DNA of 53,149 nt from an uncultured Monoglobus sp. (GTDB lineage: Bacteria; Bacillota; Clostridia; Monoglobales; Monoglobaceae). Below are positions 16,917-25,711 of the stretch, piece by piece. Numbering within the stretch: the first letter of the stretch is position 1; each line of letters begins with the position of its first letter. The notes under the pieces were generated by a model. That model did not search any database. It was given only the letters and a program-made list of their open reading frames with translations, and was not told where the DNA came from. The DNA is taken from assembly GCA_947624775.1 (NCBI GenBank), contig CANQLT010000006.1:1-53149 (forward strand). Reading direction: 5' to 3'. The position numbers and the translations under genes are program-made.

Positions 16917-17600
16917 ATGAATTTGCTTAAAGTAGAATCCGTTTCAAAAACCTACGGCAGCGGCGAAGCGGCAGTTGAGGCTCTTAAAAACGTCAGCTTT
17001 ACCGTGCCGAAGGGCGAATTTGTCGCGGTGGTCGGCGAGTCGGGCAGCGGAAAATCAACGCTGCTCAATATGATAGGCGCACTCGACACGCCCACGAGCG
17101 GAAAAGTTTTCATAGACGGAAAAGACACGTTTGCGATGAAGGAAAAGAATCTGACAATCTTCCGCCGCAGAAATATAGGTTTTATTTTTCAGTCATTTAA
17201 TCTTATTCCCGAACTCACGGTAGAGCAAAACATAATATTCCCCGTCCTGCTCGACTATCAAAAGCCTGACAAGCGGTATTTGGAGGAACTTTTGACGGTG
17301 CTCAATTTGCATGATCGCCGTAACTATTTGCCGAGTCAGCTCAGCGGCGGACAGCAGCAAAGAGTCGCAATAGGCCGCGCACTCATCACCCGCCCCGCGC
17401 TGATACTCGCTGATGAGCCGACCGGAAACTTGGACACACAAAACAGCAGCGAGGTGATCTCGCTATTAAAGAAAGCGTCCAAAAAATACGAGCAGACTAT
17501 CATAATAATCACCCACAACCGCGCCATCTCCGCGTCCGCCGACCGCGTGCTTCAGGTATCCGACGGTGTGCTTACCGATTTCGGGAGGTGCAGAGAATGA
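16917..17600 (+). CDS. ABC transporter ATP-binding protein (MacB/LolD/BceA class)
   Basis: 227-aa ATPase that powers the FtsX-type permease encoded next. Walker A GESGSGKS (40-47), Q-loop FQSFN, signature LSGGQQQR, Walker B LILADEPTGNLD and H-loop ITHN are intact. The D-E-P-T-G-N-L-D Walker B is typical of the MacB/LolD/BceA group, which couples ATP hydrolysis to periplasmic or extracellular mechanical work rather than to solute uptake. Start at ATG 16917, 6 nt after AGAGGTG. Stop overlaps the permease ATG. Context suggests defence against, or sensing of, peptide antibiotics; this is inference. Confidence 0.95.
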   Translation: MNLLKVESVSKTYGSGEAAVEALKNVSFTVPKGEFVAVVGESGSGKSTLLNMIGALDTPTSGKVFIDGKDTFAMKEKNLTIFRRRNIGFIFQSFNLIPELTVEQNIIFPVLLDYQKPDKRYLEELLTVLNLHDRRNYLPSQLSGGQQQRVAIGRALITRPALILADEPTGNLDTQNSSEVISLLKKASKKYEQTIIIITHNRAISASADRVLQVSDGVLTDFGRCRE

Positions 17601-19927
17601 AAAGCTATCTCGATTTAATTCCCATTTCCGCGCGTGTGAAGAAAAAGCAGAATATAATGACAATTATATGTATTGTGCTCGCCGTTTTTCTCGTAACAGC
17701 CGTGTTTTCTATGGCGGATATGGGTATGCGCATGGAGGAGGCAAGCGCAAAGCAAAAGCACGGGAATTGGCATATTATGCTCCATAATATTTCCGCTGAA
17801 AACGCTCGGAAAATTGCTGCCCGTCCCGATGTTGCGTCATATTCCGAATATGATGTGATAAACTACAAAATCGACGAAAATTATTATGTCGGCAATAAAA
17901 AAACAGCTGTTGCCGGTATGGACAAAACGTGGCTCACCGATATATTTGATTATATTACGGAGGGCGAATTTCCGCAAAACGAAAATGAGGTTGTTATATC
18001 TGAAAACGCAAAGGATATATGGAACATAGGTATAGGCGACACGGTAAAACTAAACACTCCCGCGGGAGATTTTGAGTATACCGTGTCGGGCTTTGAGCGG
18101 GACGGCGACTCGGCAAGATATGACGCGATTATTCTCTGCATGGATATGACGGCGTTTGAAAAGGTGCGCTCCGCAAACGGCAAGCCGCCTGAGACGACAT
18201 ATTACTATCAGTTCAATAAGTATATCAACGCGCGCAAGACTATCAACGAAATCAAGGAAGAATTTAATCTTACAGATGATAATATCAGCGAAAACCTTGT
18301 GATGATAGGCTTAACAGGATTCAGCGAAAATAACGTATTACAGGGAATGTACGCCACCGCCGCATTTCTCTTTCTGCTGATACTGATTGCCGGAGTGCTG
18401 ATGATCGCAAGCAGTATGAACAGTAATATTGCCGGGCGGACGAGATTTTTCGGTATGCTGCGCTGTACTGGCGCAAGCAAGAAACAAATCAAACGGTTTG
18501 TGCGCCTTGAAGCGCTTAATTGGTGCAAAACAGCTGTTCCGATAGGTGTTGTTTTCGGAATGATAATCACATGGGCGCTGTGCGCGGTGCTTCGGTTTGG
18601 CATAGGTGGCGAGTTTTCCGAAATGCCGCTTTTCGGTATAAGCGCAGTCGGTATCGTATGCGGCGTTTTGGTCGGAATTATAACGGTTCTTATTGCGGCG
18701 CAGTCTCCTGCAAAGCGTGCGGCGAGCGTGTCGCCAGTTGAAGCGGTATCAAACAGCTCACAAACAAAAAGCCGCCGCGCCGCAAATACAAAGCTCCTGA
18801 AAATTGAAACGGCGCTGGGCGTTCGACACGCGGTATTATCAAAGAAAAATCTGTTGCTTATGACAGGCTCATTCGCGCTCAGTATTATTCTCTTTTTGGG
18901 ATTTTCCGCGATCCACGATTGGACGCGCCACGCACTGAACGGCTTACAGCCCCACACGCCCGATCTGTCCATAGCAAGCGATGATCGTTCCTGCACAATT
19001 TCGCGTGAGCTAACGGATAAAGTTGGTTCTATGACAGGCATAAAGAAGGTTTTCGGGCGTGCTTTCAGCGGAGATCTCCCAACCGAAACAAACAAAGGCG
19101 TAACGGCGATTGACCTTGTTTCGCTCGACGATATGCAGTTTAACTGGGCTGACGAGGAAAACTGGACAGAGGATAACATAGGTTTGGAGCGCGGCTATAA
19201 AGAGGGCGACTGCGTGATGACAGTATATGACAAGGATAACCCGCTTGAAAAAGGCGATAAAATTATATTAAACGGCGAAACGTTGGAAATCGCTTGTGTA
19301 CTGACCGACAGTCCAATAGGCGGCGGAGGAAACCCGACAATAATATGCACGGAAGAAATATTCAGGCGGCTGACTGATAATACGGGATACGCTGTTGTTG
19401 ACATTCAGCTTGCCAAGGACGCAACGGACAGTGATATGCGCGCCATTCGAGCCGAAACCGAGGCAAACGGCTTTTTGCTGACGGACAGGCGGGAAAGCAA
19501 CCGCGGAGTGGTCGGAACATATTGGGCGTTCACTTTGCTGGTATACGGATTTTTGTCGCTGATTGCTCTTATTTCCGTGTTCAGCATAATTAACAGCATT
19601 TCCATGAGCGTGTCCGCGCGGATGAAACAGTACGGGGCGATGCGCAGCGTAGGCATGAGTGCGGGTCAGCTTACAAAAATGATATGCGCCGAAACGGTAA
19701 CATACACTTTATGCGGACTTCTTTGCGGTTTGGCGGCAGGTCTGCCTATCCATAAGCGCTTTTATGAGAGCTTTGTAACGGCATATTTTGGCGAATCATG
19801 GGAGCCGCCGATTTTAGCGGCAATCGTAATTGTGACATTTATAATCTCAGCTTCCGCCGCCGCAGTATACGTGCCGTCGAGACGTATTAAAAATATGTCT
19901 GTTGTGGAAGTGATAGCAAACGAATAA
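17597..19927 (+). CDS. FtsX-like ABC transporter permease
   Basis: 776-aa integral membrane partner of the upstream ATPase. Membrane helices are readable near the N-terminus (IICIVLAVFLVTAVFSMA), a cluster of three after the first extracellular domain (AAFLFLLILIAGVLMIA, GVVFGMIITWALCAVL, ISAVGIVCGVLVGIITVL), then a second half with LLLMTGSFALSIILFLGF, a second extracellular domain and three final helices, about eight in total with two external domains of roughly 200 aa. That is a duplicated FtsX/MacB_PCD layout, not the ten-helix BceB form with a single large loop. ATG 17597 overlaps the ATPase stop (ATGA) and follows GGGAGGTG. Likely moves or expels a lipid or peptide, or signals to the kinase. 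Confidence 0.93.
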   Translation: MKSYLDLIPISARVKKKQNIMTIICIVLAVFLVTAVFSMADMGMRMEEASAKQKHGNWHIMLHNISAENARKIAARPDVASYSEYDVINYKIDENYYVGNKKTAVAGMDKTWLTDIFDYITEGEFPQNENEVVISENAKDIWNIGIGDTVKLNTPAGDFEYTVSGFERDGDSARYDAIILCMDMTAFEKVRSANGKPPETTYYYQFNKYINARKTINEIKEEFNLTDDNISENLVMIGLTGFSENNVLQGMYATAAFLFLLILIAGVLMIASSMNSNIAGRTRFFGMLRCTGASKKQIKRFVRLEALNWCKTAVPIGVVFGMIITWALCAVLRFGIGGEFSEMPLFGISAVGIVCGVLVGIITVLIAAQSPAKRAASVSPVEAVSNSSQTKSRRAANTKLLKIETALGVRHAVLSKKNLLLMTGSFALSIILFLGFSAIHDWTRHALNGLQPHTPDLSIASDDRSCTISRELTDKVGSMTGIKKVFGRAFSGDLPTETNKGVTAIDLVSLDDMQFNWADEENWTEDNIGLERGYKEGDCVMTVYDKDNPLEKGDKIILNGETLEIACVLTDSPIGGGGNPTIICTEEIFRRLTDNTGYAVVDIQLAKDATDSDMRAIRAETEANGFLLTDRRESNRGVVGTYWAFTLLVYGFLSLIALISVFSIINSISMSVSARMKQYGAMRSVGMSAGQLTKMICAETVTYTLCGLLCGLAAGLPIHKRFYESFVTAYFGESWEPPILAAIVIVTFIISASAAAVYVPSRRIKNMSVVEVIANE

Positions 19928-19965
19928 CAAATTAAAAATTATTTTTAAATGCCGAAAAATTATAA

Positions 19966-20006
19966 AAGAGCGTATCGTTTTCGGATACGCTCTTAAATAT
20001 TTTTTA
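19966..20006. terminator. Bidirectional terminator between the permease and tyrS
   Basis: AAGAGCGTATC, 7-nt loop, GATACGCTCTT: 11-bp perfect stem followed by AAATATTTTTT on plus and TTATAATTTTT on minus. It serves the two convergent transcripts and touches the tyrS stop. Confidence 0.85.
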
Positions 20007-21236
20007 TGCTTTTGTGATTTTGAGGAACGTTTTTTTGCCTTTTTTGACGACCATTTCTCCGTCTTTGAAGTAGGAGGCGTCAATTACCGTGCCTATGTCT
20101 TTGACCTTTTCGCCGTTGACCGAAAGTCCGTTCTGCTGGATCAGGCGCCTACCCTCGCCCTTTGAGGGTATCAGCTTGACCTCGAGCAGCAGGTCGAGGA
20201 TGTTAACGCCCGCGTCGATCTTGGCCGCGTCGGTCTCGGCGGACGGCATGTTGTCGGTGTTTCCGCCGCCTCCGAATATTGCCATTGCCGCGTCGTTGGC
20301 TTTCTTTGCCTCGGCCTCACCGTGAACCATCTTTGTGACCTCGTATGCCAGAACGCACTTGACTTTATTAAGCTCGGCACCCTCGCACTTTTCATATTCG
20401 GCAATCTGCTCCATCGGCAGGAAGGTCACCAGCTTTAAAAGTCTGATAACGTCCGCGTCGTCAACGTTTCTCCAGTACTGATAGAACTCATAGGGCGAAA
20501 CCTTCTCGGGATCGAGCCACAACGCGCCCTTTTCGGTCTTGCCCATCTTTTTGCCCTCGCTTGTGGTGAGCAAAGTGAAGGTCATGCCGTAGGCCTGCTT
20601 GCCGTCCTTGCGGCGGATAAGCTCGATTCCGCCGATGATGTTCGACCACTGGTCGTCGCCGCCAAACTCCATGATCGCGCCATAATCCTTGTGAAGCTTG
20701 TAGAAATCATATCCCTGCATCAGCATATAGTTAAACTCAAGGAACGAGAGACCCTTTTCAAGTCTGGTCTTGAAACACTCCGCGGTGAGCATCCTGTTTA
20801 CCGAGAAGTGAACTCCGACCTCGCGGAGGAAGTCGATATAATTAAGGTCAAGCAGCCAGTCGGCGTTGTTTACCATGATCGCCTTTTCGCCGTCAAAGTC
20901 GATAAACTTTGACATCTGCTTTTTAAAGTTGTCGGCGTTGTGCTGTATCTGCTCCTGCGAGATCATGGGGCGCATATCGGCCTTGCCCGTGGGGTCTCCA
21001 ACCATCGTTGTGCCGCCGCCCAGCAGCACGATCGGTCTGTGTCCCGCGTTCTGCATGTGCTTCATAACGATAAGCTGCATAAAGTGGCCTATATGAAGGC
21101 TGTCGGCCGTCGGGTCGAATCCGATATAGAACGTGATCTTTTCCTTGCCGAGAAGCTCTCTTATTTCATCCTCATGAGTGGTCTGCGCGATGAGGCCGCG
21201 CTCCTTTAAAATGTCAAATACGTTTCTCTCAGTCAT
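20004..21236 (-). CDS. tyrS: Tyrosyl-tRNA synthetase
   Basis: Class I synthetase charging tRNA-Tyr. The HIGH motif reads [13 protein letters not shown], the KMSKS-type loop [10 protein letters not shown], and the C-terminal S4-type RNA-binding segment ([29 protein letters not shown]) is present. 410 aa is normal. ATG 21236 follows AAGGAGA by 9 nt; the track start adds 13 codons that lie inside aspS. Its first codons overlap the end of aspS by 8 nt, so it is the last gene of the lon-to-tyrS transcript and ends at the shared terminator. No T-box leader is seen, which fits an internal operon position. Confidence 0.96.
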   Translation of the reverse strand: MTERNVFDILKERGLIAQTTHEDEIRELLGKEKITFYIGFDPTADSLHIGHFMQLIVMKHMQNAGHRPIVLLGGGTTMVGDPTGKADMRPMISQEQIQHNADNFKKQMSKFIDFDGEKAIMVNNADWLLDLNYIDFLREVGVHFSVNRMLTAECFKTRLEKGLSFLEFNYMLMQGYDFYKLHKDYGAIMEFGGDDQWSNIIGGIELIRRKDGKQAYGMTFTLLTTSEGKKMGKTEKGALWLDPEKVSPYEFYQYWRNVDDADVIRLLKLVTFLPMEQIAEYEKCEGAELNKVKCVLAYEVTKMVHGEAEAKKANDAAMAIFGGGGNTDNMPSAETDAAKIDAGVNILDLLLEVKLIPSKGEGRRLIQQNGLSVNGEKVKDIGTVIDASYFKDGEMVVKKGKKTFLKITKA

Positions 21237-23055
21237 TTTCGGGATTCTCCTTTTCTTCATCATTATCTTCCGCAACCGTCACGGTAATTCCGAGCTCATC
21301 GAGCTGCGCCTTATCGACAACGCTCGGCGACTTCATCATTATCTCGGACGCGGTCTGCGCCTTGGGGAAGGGTATAACGTCGCGTATCGAGTCACAGCCC
21401 GCCATTATCATCACAAGACGGTCAAAGCCGTACGCCAGTCCGCCGTGGGGCGGTATTCCGTACTTAAACGCCTCGAGTAGGTATCCGAAACGCTCCCACG
21501 CCTCGTCGTGGCTAAAACCAAGCGCCTTGAACATCTTTTCCTGAAGCTCGGAGTTGTATATTCTCAGGCTTCCGCCGCCGATCTCATTGCCGTTTAATAT
21601 AATGTCATACGCCTTGGCGCGAACCTTTTCGGGCTCGGTTTCAAGCTTGTCGATATCATCATCAACGGGATGCGTAAACGGGTGGTGCTTTGCGACATAT
21701 CTGTCCTCTTCCTCGGAATACTCAAACAGCGGGAAGTCTGTCACCCAAAGGAAATTAAGCTTGCTTTTGTCTATCAGGTCAAATCTGCGGGCGACTTCAA
21801 GTCTGAGATTTCCGAGCGCGTCATATACCACGTCATTTTTGTCCGCTACTATCAGAATTCCGTCTCCGGGTTCCGCCTCAGCTCTTTTGATTATAGCCTG
21901 TACTTCGTCGTCCGTCAGGAACTTGGTTATCTGCGAGCGCAGATTTCCGTCTTCGACAACGATCCACGCCATGCCCTTGGCTCTGTAGGTCTTTACATAT
22001 TCGACAAGGCTGTCAAGGGTCTTGCGCGTCAGCTTTGAGCCGAGACCCTTTGCGTTTATGCAGCGGACGCTGCCGCCGTTTTGGACCGCTCCGGAAAATA
22101 CCTTAAATCCGCAGTCTTTAACGATGTCGGATATATCACAAAGCTCCATTCCGAATCTGGTGTCGGGCTTGTCCGAGCCGAATCTGTCCATCGCCTCGCT
22201 GTATGGCATACGGAGGAAAGGCGTCTCAACGTCTACTCCAATACCCTCTTTAAAGGCCTTTTTGAGAAAGCCCTCGTTTACCGAAATAATATCGTCTATA
22301 TCAACAAACGAAAGCTCCATATCAAGCTGGGTGAACTCGGGCTGACGGTCGGCGCGCAGATCCTCGTCTCTGAAGCAGCGCACGACCTGAAAATATCTGT
22401 CATAGCCCGCAAGCATCAGCAGCTGCTTATATTGCTGCGGTGATTGGGGCAGAGCATAAAATTTGCCCTGCTGCACGCGGCTGGGTACCAGATAATCTCT
22501 GGCTCCCTCGGGAGTGCTCTTTGTGAGCATGGGAGTTTCGATCTCCAGAAAACCATTATCGTTAAAATAGTCTCTGGCGATTTTCGCGACCCTGTGGCGC
22601 AGCATCAAATTTCTCTGCATATCGGGACGGCGAAGATCAAGATATCTGTATTTAAGGCGCAGAGCGTCATTGGTGTCTATGCCTTCCTCAATATAAAACG
22701 GCGGTGTCTCGGAAGCGTTGAGGATCCTGAGTTCGGTGACAAAGACCTCGATCTCACCTGTCGCCATGTCCTTGTTGATATTCTCCGGAGTTCTCTTTAT
22801 CACCTTGCCTCTCGCGGCGGCGACATACTCGCTTTTTAAGCGGTCGGATTTCTCAAAAACGTCCTTGTCGGTCTTGTCGTTAAACGCAAGCTGAACGATT
22901 CCTGTCCTGTCTCTCAATGTCACAAAATTAACTCCGCCAAGCCTGCGGTTTTTGGCGACCCAGCCGGTCAGCACGACTTCGCGGTTCTCATCGGCGGCTG
23001 TTAATGTTCCGCACATATCGGTGCGTTTCATGCCATCTAAGTTTTCAAATTGCAT
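21229..23055 (-). CDS. aspS: Aspartyl-tRNA synthetase
   Basis: Class IIb synthetase for tRNA-Asp, possibly also tRNA-Asn in organisms lacking AsnRS. N-terminal OB-fold anticodon domain, motif 2 [18 protein letters not shown], the bacterial GAD insertion, and motif 3 [13 protein letters not shown] are visible; 608 aa is the bacterial-type length. ATG 23055 has AAGGAAGGG upstream and is 5 nt after the hisS stop; hisS-aspS adjacency is common in Firmicutes. The C-terminus has an acidic tail ([14 protein letters not shown]) beyond the usual end. Confidence 0.97.
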   Translation of the reverse strand: MQFENLDGMKRTDMCGTLTAADENREVVLTGWVAKNRRLGGVNFVTLRDRTGIVQLAFNDKTDKDVFEKSDRLKSEYVAAARGKVIKRTPENINKDMATGEIEVFVTELRILNASETPPFYIEEGIDTNDALRLKYRYLDLRRPDMQRNLMLRHRVAKIARDYFNDNGFLEIETPMLTKSTPEGARDYLVPSRVQQGKFYALPQSPQQYKQLLMLAGYDRYFQVVRCFRDEDLRADRQPEFTQLDMELSFVDIDDIISVNEGFLKKAFKEGIGVDVETPFLRMPYSEAMDRFGSDKPDTRFGMELCDISDIVKDCGFKVFSGAVQNGGSVRCINAKGLGSKLTRKTLDSLVEYVKTYRAKGMAWIVVEDGNLRSQITKFLTDDEVQAIIKRAEAEPGDGILIVADKNDVVYDALGNLRLEVARRFDLIDKSKLNFLWVTDFPLFEYSEEEDRYVAKHHPFTHPVDDDIDKLETEPEKVRAKAYDIILNGNEIGGGSLRIYNSELQEKMFKALGFSHDEAWERFGYLLEAFKYGIPPHGGLAYGFDRLVMIMAGCDSIRDVIPFPKAQTASEIMMKSPSVVDKAQLDELGITVTVAEDNDEEKENPEND

Positions 23056-23060
23056 TTTTC

Positions 23061-24323
23061 CTATCCCTTCCTTGTAATGATTTCGTATATTTTATCCGGC
23101 TCAAGGCCGCAACTCGCGGTCTCACCGGTGCTCATATTCTTTATGTCCGCGGCTCCCTGCTCGATCTCGTTGTCGCCCAGCACCATACTGAATTTTGCTC
23201 CGAGCTTGTTGGCGTACTTCATTTGAGCCTTAACGCTTCTTGAGCAGAGATCACGCTCCGCCGAAACGCCTTTGTTCCTAAGAAAGTACACAAGCTTTTG
23301 AGCCACGATGTCTGCCTTATCTCCGATCGCCGCGATAAAAATATCGGGAGTCTCGGCCTCGCCTAATTTGATGCCTTGGTTCTTTAAGATCATCATTATG
23401 CGCTCGATTCCGAGAGCGAATCCTATACCGGGCGTCGGCTTTCCGCCGAGCTCCTCAACAAGGCCGTTGTATCTGCCGCCGCCGCATACCGCCGACTGAG
23501 CGCCGAGATCGCCGGACGTTATCTCAAACACCGTCCTGGTGTAATAATCCAGTCCGCGCACGATATCGGGATCGACGTTATATTCAATACCGAGCTCGTC
23601 AAGATAATTCTTGAGTGTCTCAAAATGCGCCTTGCAGTCATCGCAAAGATGGTCTATCATCTTTGGAGCTCCCGCAGCGATCTCATGACAGATTGGCGAC
23701 TTGCAGTCCAAAATTCTCATCGGGTTCTTTTCAAGCCTGTCTTGGCAGGTGCCGCACAGCTCGTCTTTGTGCGACGCAAAATAATTTTTCAGCTTCTCGT
23801 TATAGGAGGGTTTGCAGCTTTCGCAGCCTATGCTGTTTATGTTAAGCGTAAGCCCTTTCACGCCCAGCGCCTTTAAAAAGTCGAGCTCCAGCGTTATAAC
23901 TTCGCTGTCTGCCGCGGCGTTTTCGGCGCCGTAGCACTCGATACCGAACTGATGAAACTCGCGCAGGCGTCCCGACTGGGGCTTCTCGTATCTGTAGCAC
24001 GAGATAAGATAATAGAGCTTCGTGGGCTGCGGACCCGCGTAGAGCGAATTTTCTATATAGCTTCTGGCAAGCGAAGCTGTGCCCTCGGGCCTTAACGTTA
24101 TGCTTCTGCCGCCCTTGTCCTCAAAGGTGTACATCTCTTTCTGAACGACGTCGGTCGTGTCGCCGACGCCGCGGCTGAACAAGGCGGTATCCTCAAACAC
24201 CGGGGTCCTGATCTCCTTGTAGCCGTATTTTCGGCAAACATCATGGGCAGTCTGCTCGATTTTGCGCCACATTTCGCTGTCACCGGGAAGAATATCTTCG
24301 GTTCCTCTTGGTTTTTTAATCAT
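23061..24323 (-). CDS. hisS: Histidyl-tRNA synthetase
   Basis: Class II synthetase for tRNA-His. The N-terminal KPRGTEDILPG, motif 2 CYRYEKPQSGRLREFHQFGIE and the histidine-binding GLDYYTRTVFE and RYNGLVEELGG blocks are characteristic, followed by a C-terminal anticodon-binding domain. 420 aa is normal. ATG 24323 follows AAAGGAGA and overlaps the end of the FAH-family gene by 8 nt, so the genes are translated from one mRNA. Confidence 0.97.
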   Translation of the reverse strand: MIKKPRGTEDILPGDSEMWRKIEQTAHDVCRKYGYKEIRTPVFEDTALFSRGVGDTTDVVQKEMYTFEDKGGRSITLRPEGTASLARSYIENSLYAGPQPTKLYYLISCYRYEKPQSGRLREFHQFGIECYGAENAAADSEVITLELDFLKALGVKGLTLNINSIGCESCKPSYNEKLKNYFASHKDELCGTCQDRLEKNPMRILDCKSPICHEIAAGAPKMIDHLCDDCKAHFETLKNYLDELGIEYNVDPDIVRGLDYYTRTVFEITSGDLGAQSAVCGGGRYNGLVEELGGKPTPGIGFALGIERIMMILKNQGIKLGEAETPDIFIAAIGDKADIVAQKLVYFLRNKGVSAERDLCSRSVKAQMKYANKLGAKFSMVLGDNEIEQGAADIKNMSTGETASCGLEPDKIYEIITRKG

Positions 24324-25083
24324 TTTGTTTCTCCTTTACCGTGTTTAAAAGCGTTCCTATACCCTCGATCTCAACCTCGACTTTGTCGCCTGGGCACATC
24401 GGGCCGATCCCCGACGGCGTGCCGGTGGTGATTATATCGCCCGGATACAGCGTCATAACCTGTGAAATCAACGAGACTAAACGCTTGGTTTTAAATATAA
24501 AATTAGCCGTTGATGACTTCTGCTTCACTTCTCCGTTCAGCAAAAGCCTGATGCCCGCGTTGTCTGGGTCAAGCTCTGTTTCAATAACAGGCCCGATCGG
24601 CGCGAATGTGTCAAAGCTCTTGGCGCGCGTCCACTGGGAATCGAGCGCCTGCAGGTCGCGCGCGGTCACATCATTTAGGCAGGTGTAGCCTAAGATACAG
24701 TCATCCGCCTCACTCTCGCTTATGTATGAAGCCTCTTTGGCGATAACTATGGCAAATTCCGCCTCATAATCCACCTGCTTTGACATTGGCGGATAAATTA
24801 TGTCGCCTTTATGAGGAGCGGCGGAAGAGGAAGGCTTTATAAACAGAGCCGGGAAATCCGGTATCTCAAGTCCCATTTCCTCGGCGTGGTCCCTATAGTT
24901 CAGACCAACCGCCACAATTTTGGTTGGGTCGCACGGCGTCATGTATTCTGCGGTACTCATGTCGATAACCGAATCGGTCTCTGAATATTCACTAAATACG
25001 CTTCCGCTCAAAACAACGCCTTTGTCTCCGCTGACCTTTACGTATACGGGCTCGCCATTTAATTTAATTCTGGCAAATTTCAT
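24316..25083 (-). CDS. Fumarylacetoacetate hydrolase (FAH) family protein
   Basis: 255-aa member of the FAH superfamily, metal-dependent enzymes that hydrolyse or decarboxylate 2-keto acids (acylpyruvases, oxaloacetate decarboxylases and others). The C-terminal FAH domain is intact: VGLNYRDHAEEMG, KPSSS, the metal triad region DYEAEFAIVIAKEA with E-x-E and later Asp, GYTCLNDVTARDLQ and TGTPSGIGPM. The short N-terminal domain suits oxaloacetate tautomerase/decarboxylase-like members; the substrate cannot be told from sequence. RBS AAGGAGA. It sits between engB and hisS, tightly spaced and overlapping hisS, an unexpected partner for translation genes. Confidence 0.92.
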   Translation of the reverse strand: MKFARIKLNGEPVYVKVSGDKGVVLSGSVFSEYSETDSVIDMSTAEYMTPCDPTKIVAVGLNYRDHAEEMGLEIPDFPALFIKPSSSAAPHKGDIIYPPMSKQVDYEAEFAIVIAKEASYISESEADDCILGYTCLNDVTARDLQALDSQWTRAKSFDTFAPIGPVIETELDPDNAGIRLLLNGEVKQKSSTANFIFKTKRLVSLISQVMTLYPGDIITTGTPSGIGPMCPGDKVEVEIEGIGTLLNTVKEKQND

Positions 25084-25098
25084 AAACGCTCTCCTTAA

Positions 25099-25701
25099 TC
25101 AATCATTGGTTACTTGTTTCAGCAAGTTTTCGATCAGCTCGGTCAGATACTCTCTGCCGGTTCGTTTTTCGGCGGAAAACGGGATCAGTATACCGGCGTC
25201 ATCCATGCCGAGCTTTTCATATATGACATTCATGTTCTTGTCTATCTGCGACTTTTTCAGTTTATCGAGCTTGGTAGCCACAACGATCCGCGAAAAGTTG
25301 TAATGCCTTATCCATTCGCTCATCATTATATCCTGTTGCGACGGCGCGTGTCTGGCATCGACCAGCTGAATAACCTGAATCAGATTATACCTGTCCGACA
25401 GATAGCCGTTGATCATGTTCGCCCATTTTTCCTGCTCAGCTTTTGAGACCTTCGCGTAACCGTAGCCCGGCAGGTCAACAAGGCGGTATCTGTCATTGTC
25501 AATTGAGTAAAAATTGATTGTCGCAGTTTTTCCGGGCGTGCTGCTGGTGCGCGCCAACTTGGTGCGGTTTGTCAAACAGTTGATAAGCGAGGATTTACCC
25601 ACGTTCGATCTGCCGACAAAGGCTATCTCGGGCACAAGTGTGTCCGGATACTGCTCGGGTTTAACTGCCGTTTTTAAAAGCTCGGCTTCTATAAAATCCA
25701 T
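25099..25701 (-). CDS. engB: Ribosome-biogenesis GTP-binding protein EngB/YsxC
   Basis: Small essential GTPase that assists assembly of the large ribosomal subunit. G1 GRSNVGKSS, G2 region TPGKTATINFY, G3 DLPGYGYAKV and G4 TKLDK are in order; 200 aa is the usual length. AAGGAG overlaps the lon stop region and lies 6 nt before ATG 25701; the gap to lon is 10 nt. lon-ysxC adjacency is a familiar Firmicute arrangement, here extended with FAH, hisS, aspS and tyrS. Confidence 0.96.
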   Translation of the reverse strand: MDFIEAELLKTAVKPEQYPDTLVPEIAFVGRSNVGKSSLINCLTNRTKLARTSSTPGKTATINFYSIDNDRYRLVDLPGYGYAKVSKAEQEKWANMINGYLSDRYNLIQVIQLVDARHAPSQQDIMMSEWIRHYNFSRIVVATKLDKLKKSQIDKNMNVIYEKLGMDDAGILIPFSAEKRTGREYLTELIENLLKQVTND

Positions 25702-25711
25702 AAGTCGCTCC

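Noticed and set aside
18208-19179. 323-aa minus-strand ORF
   Set aside because: Long but antisense to the FtsX-type permease, Ser/Ile-rich with no recognisable domain.
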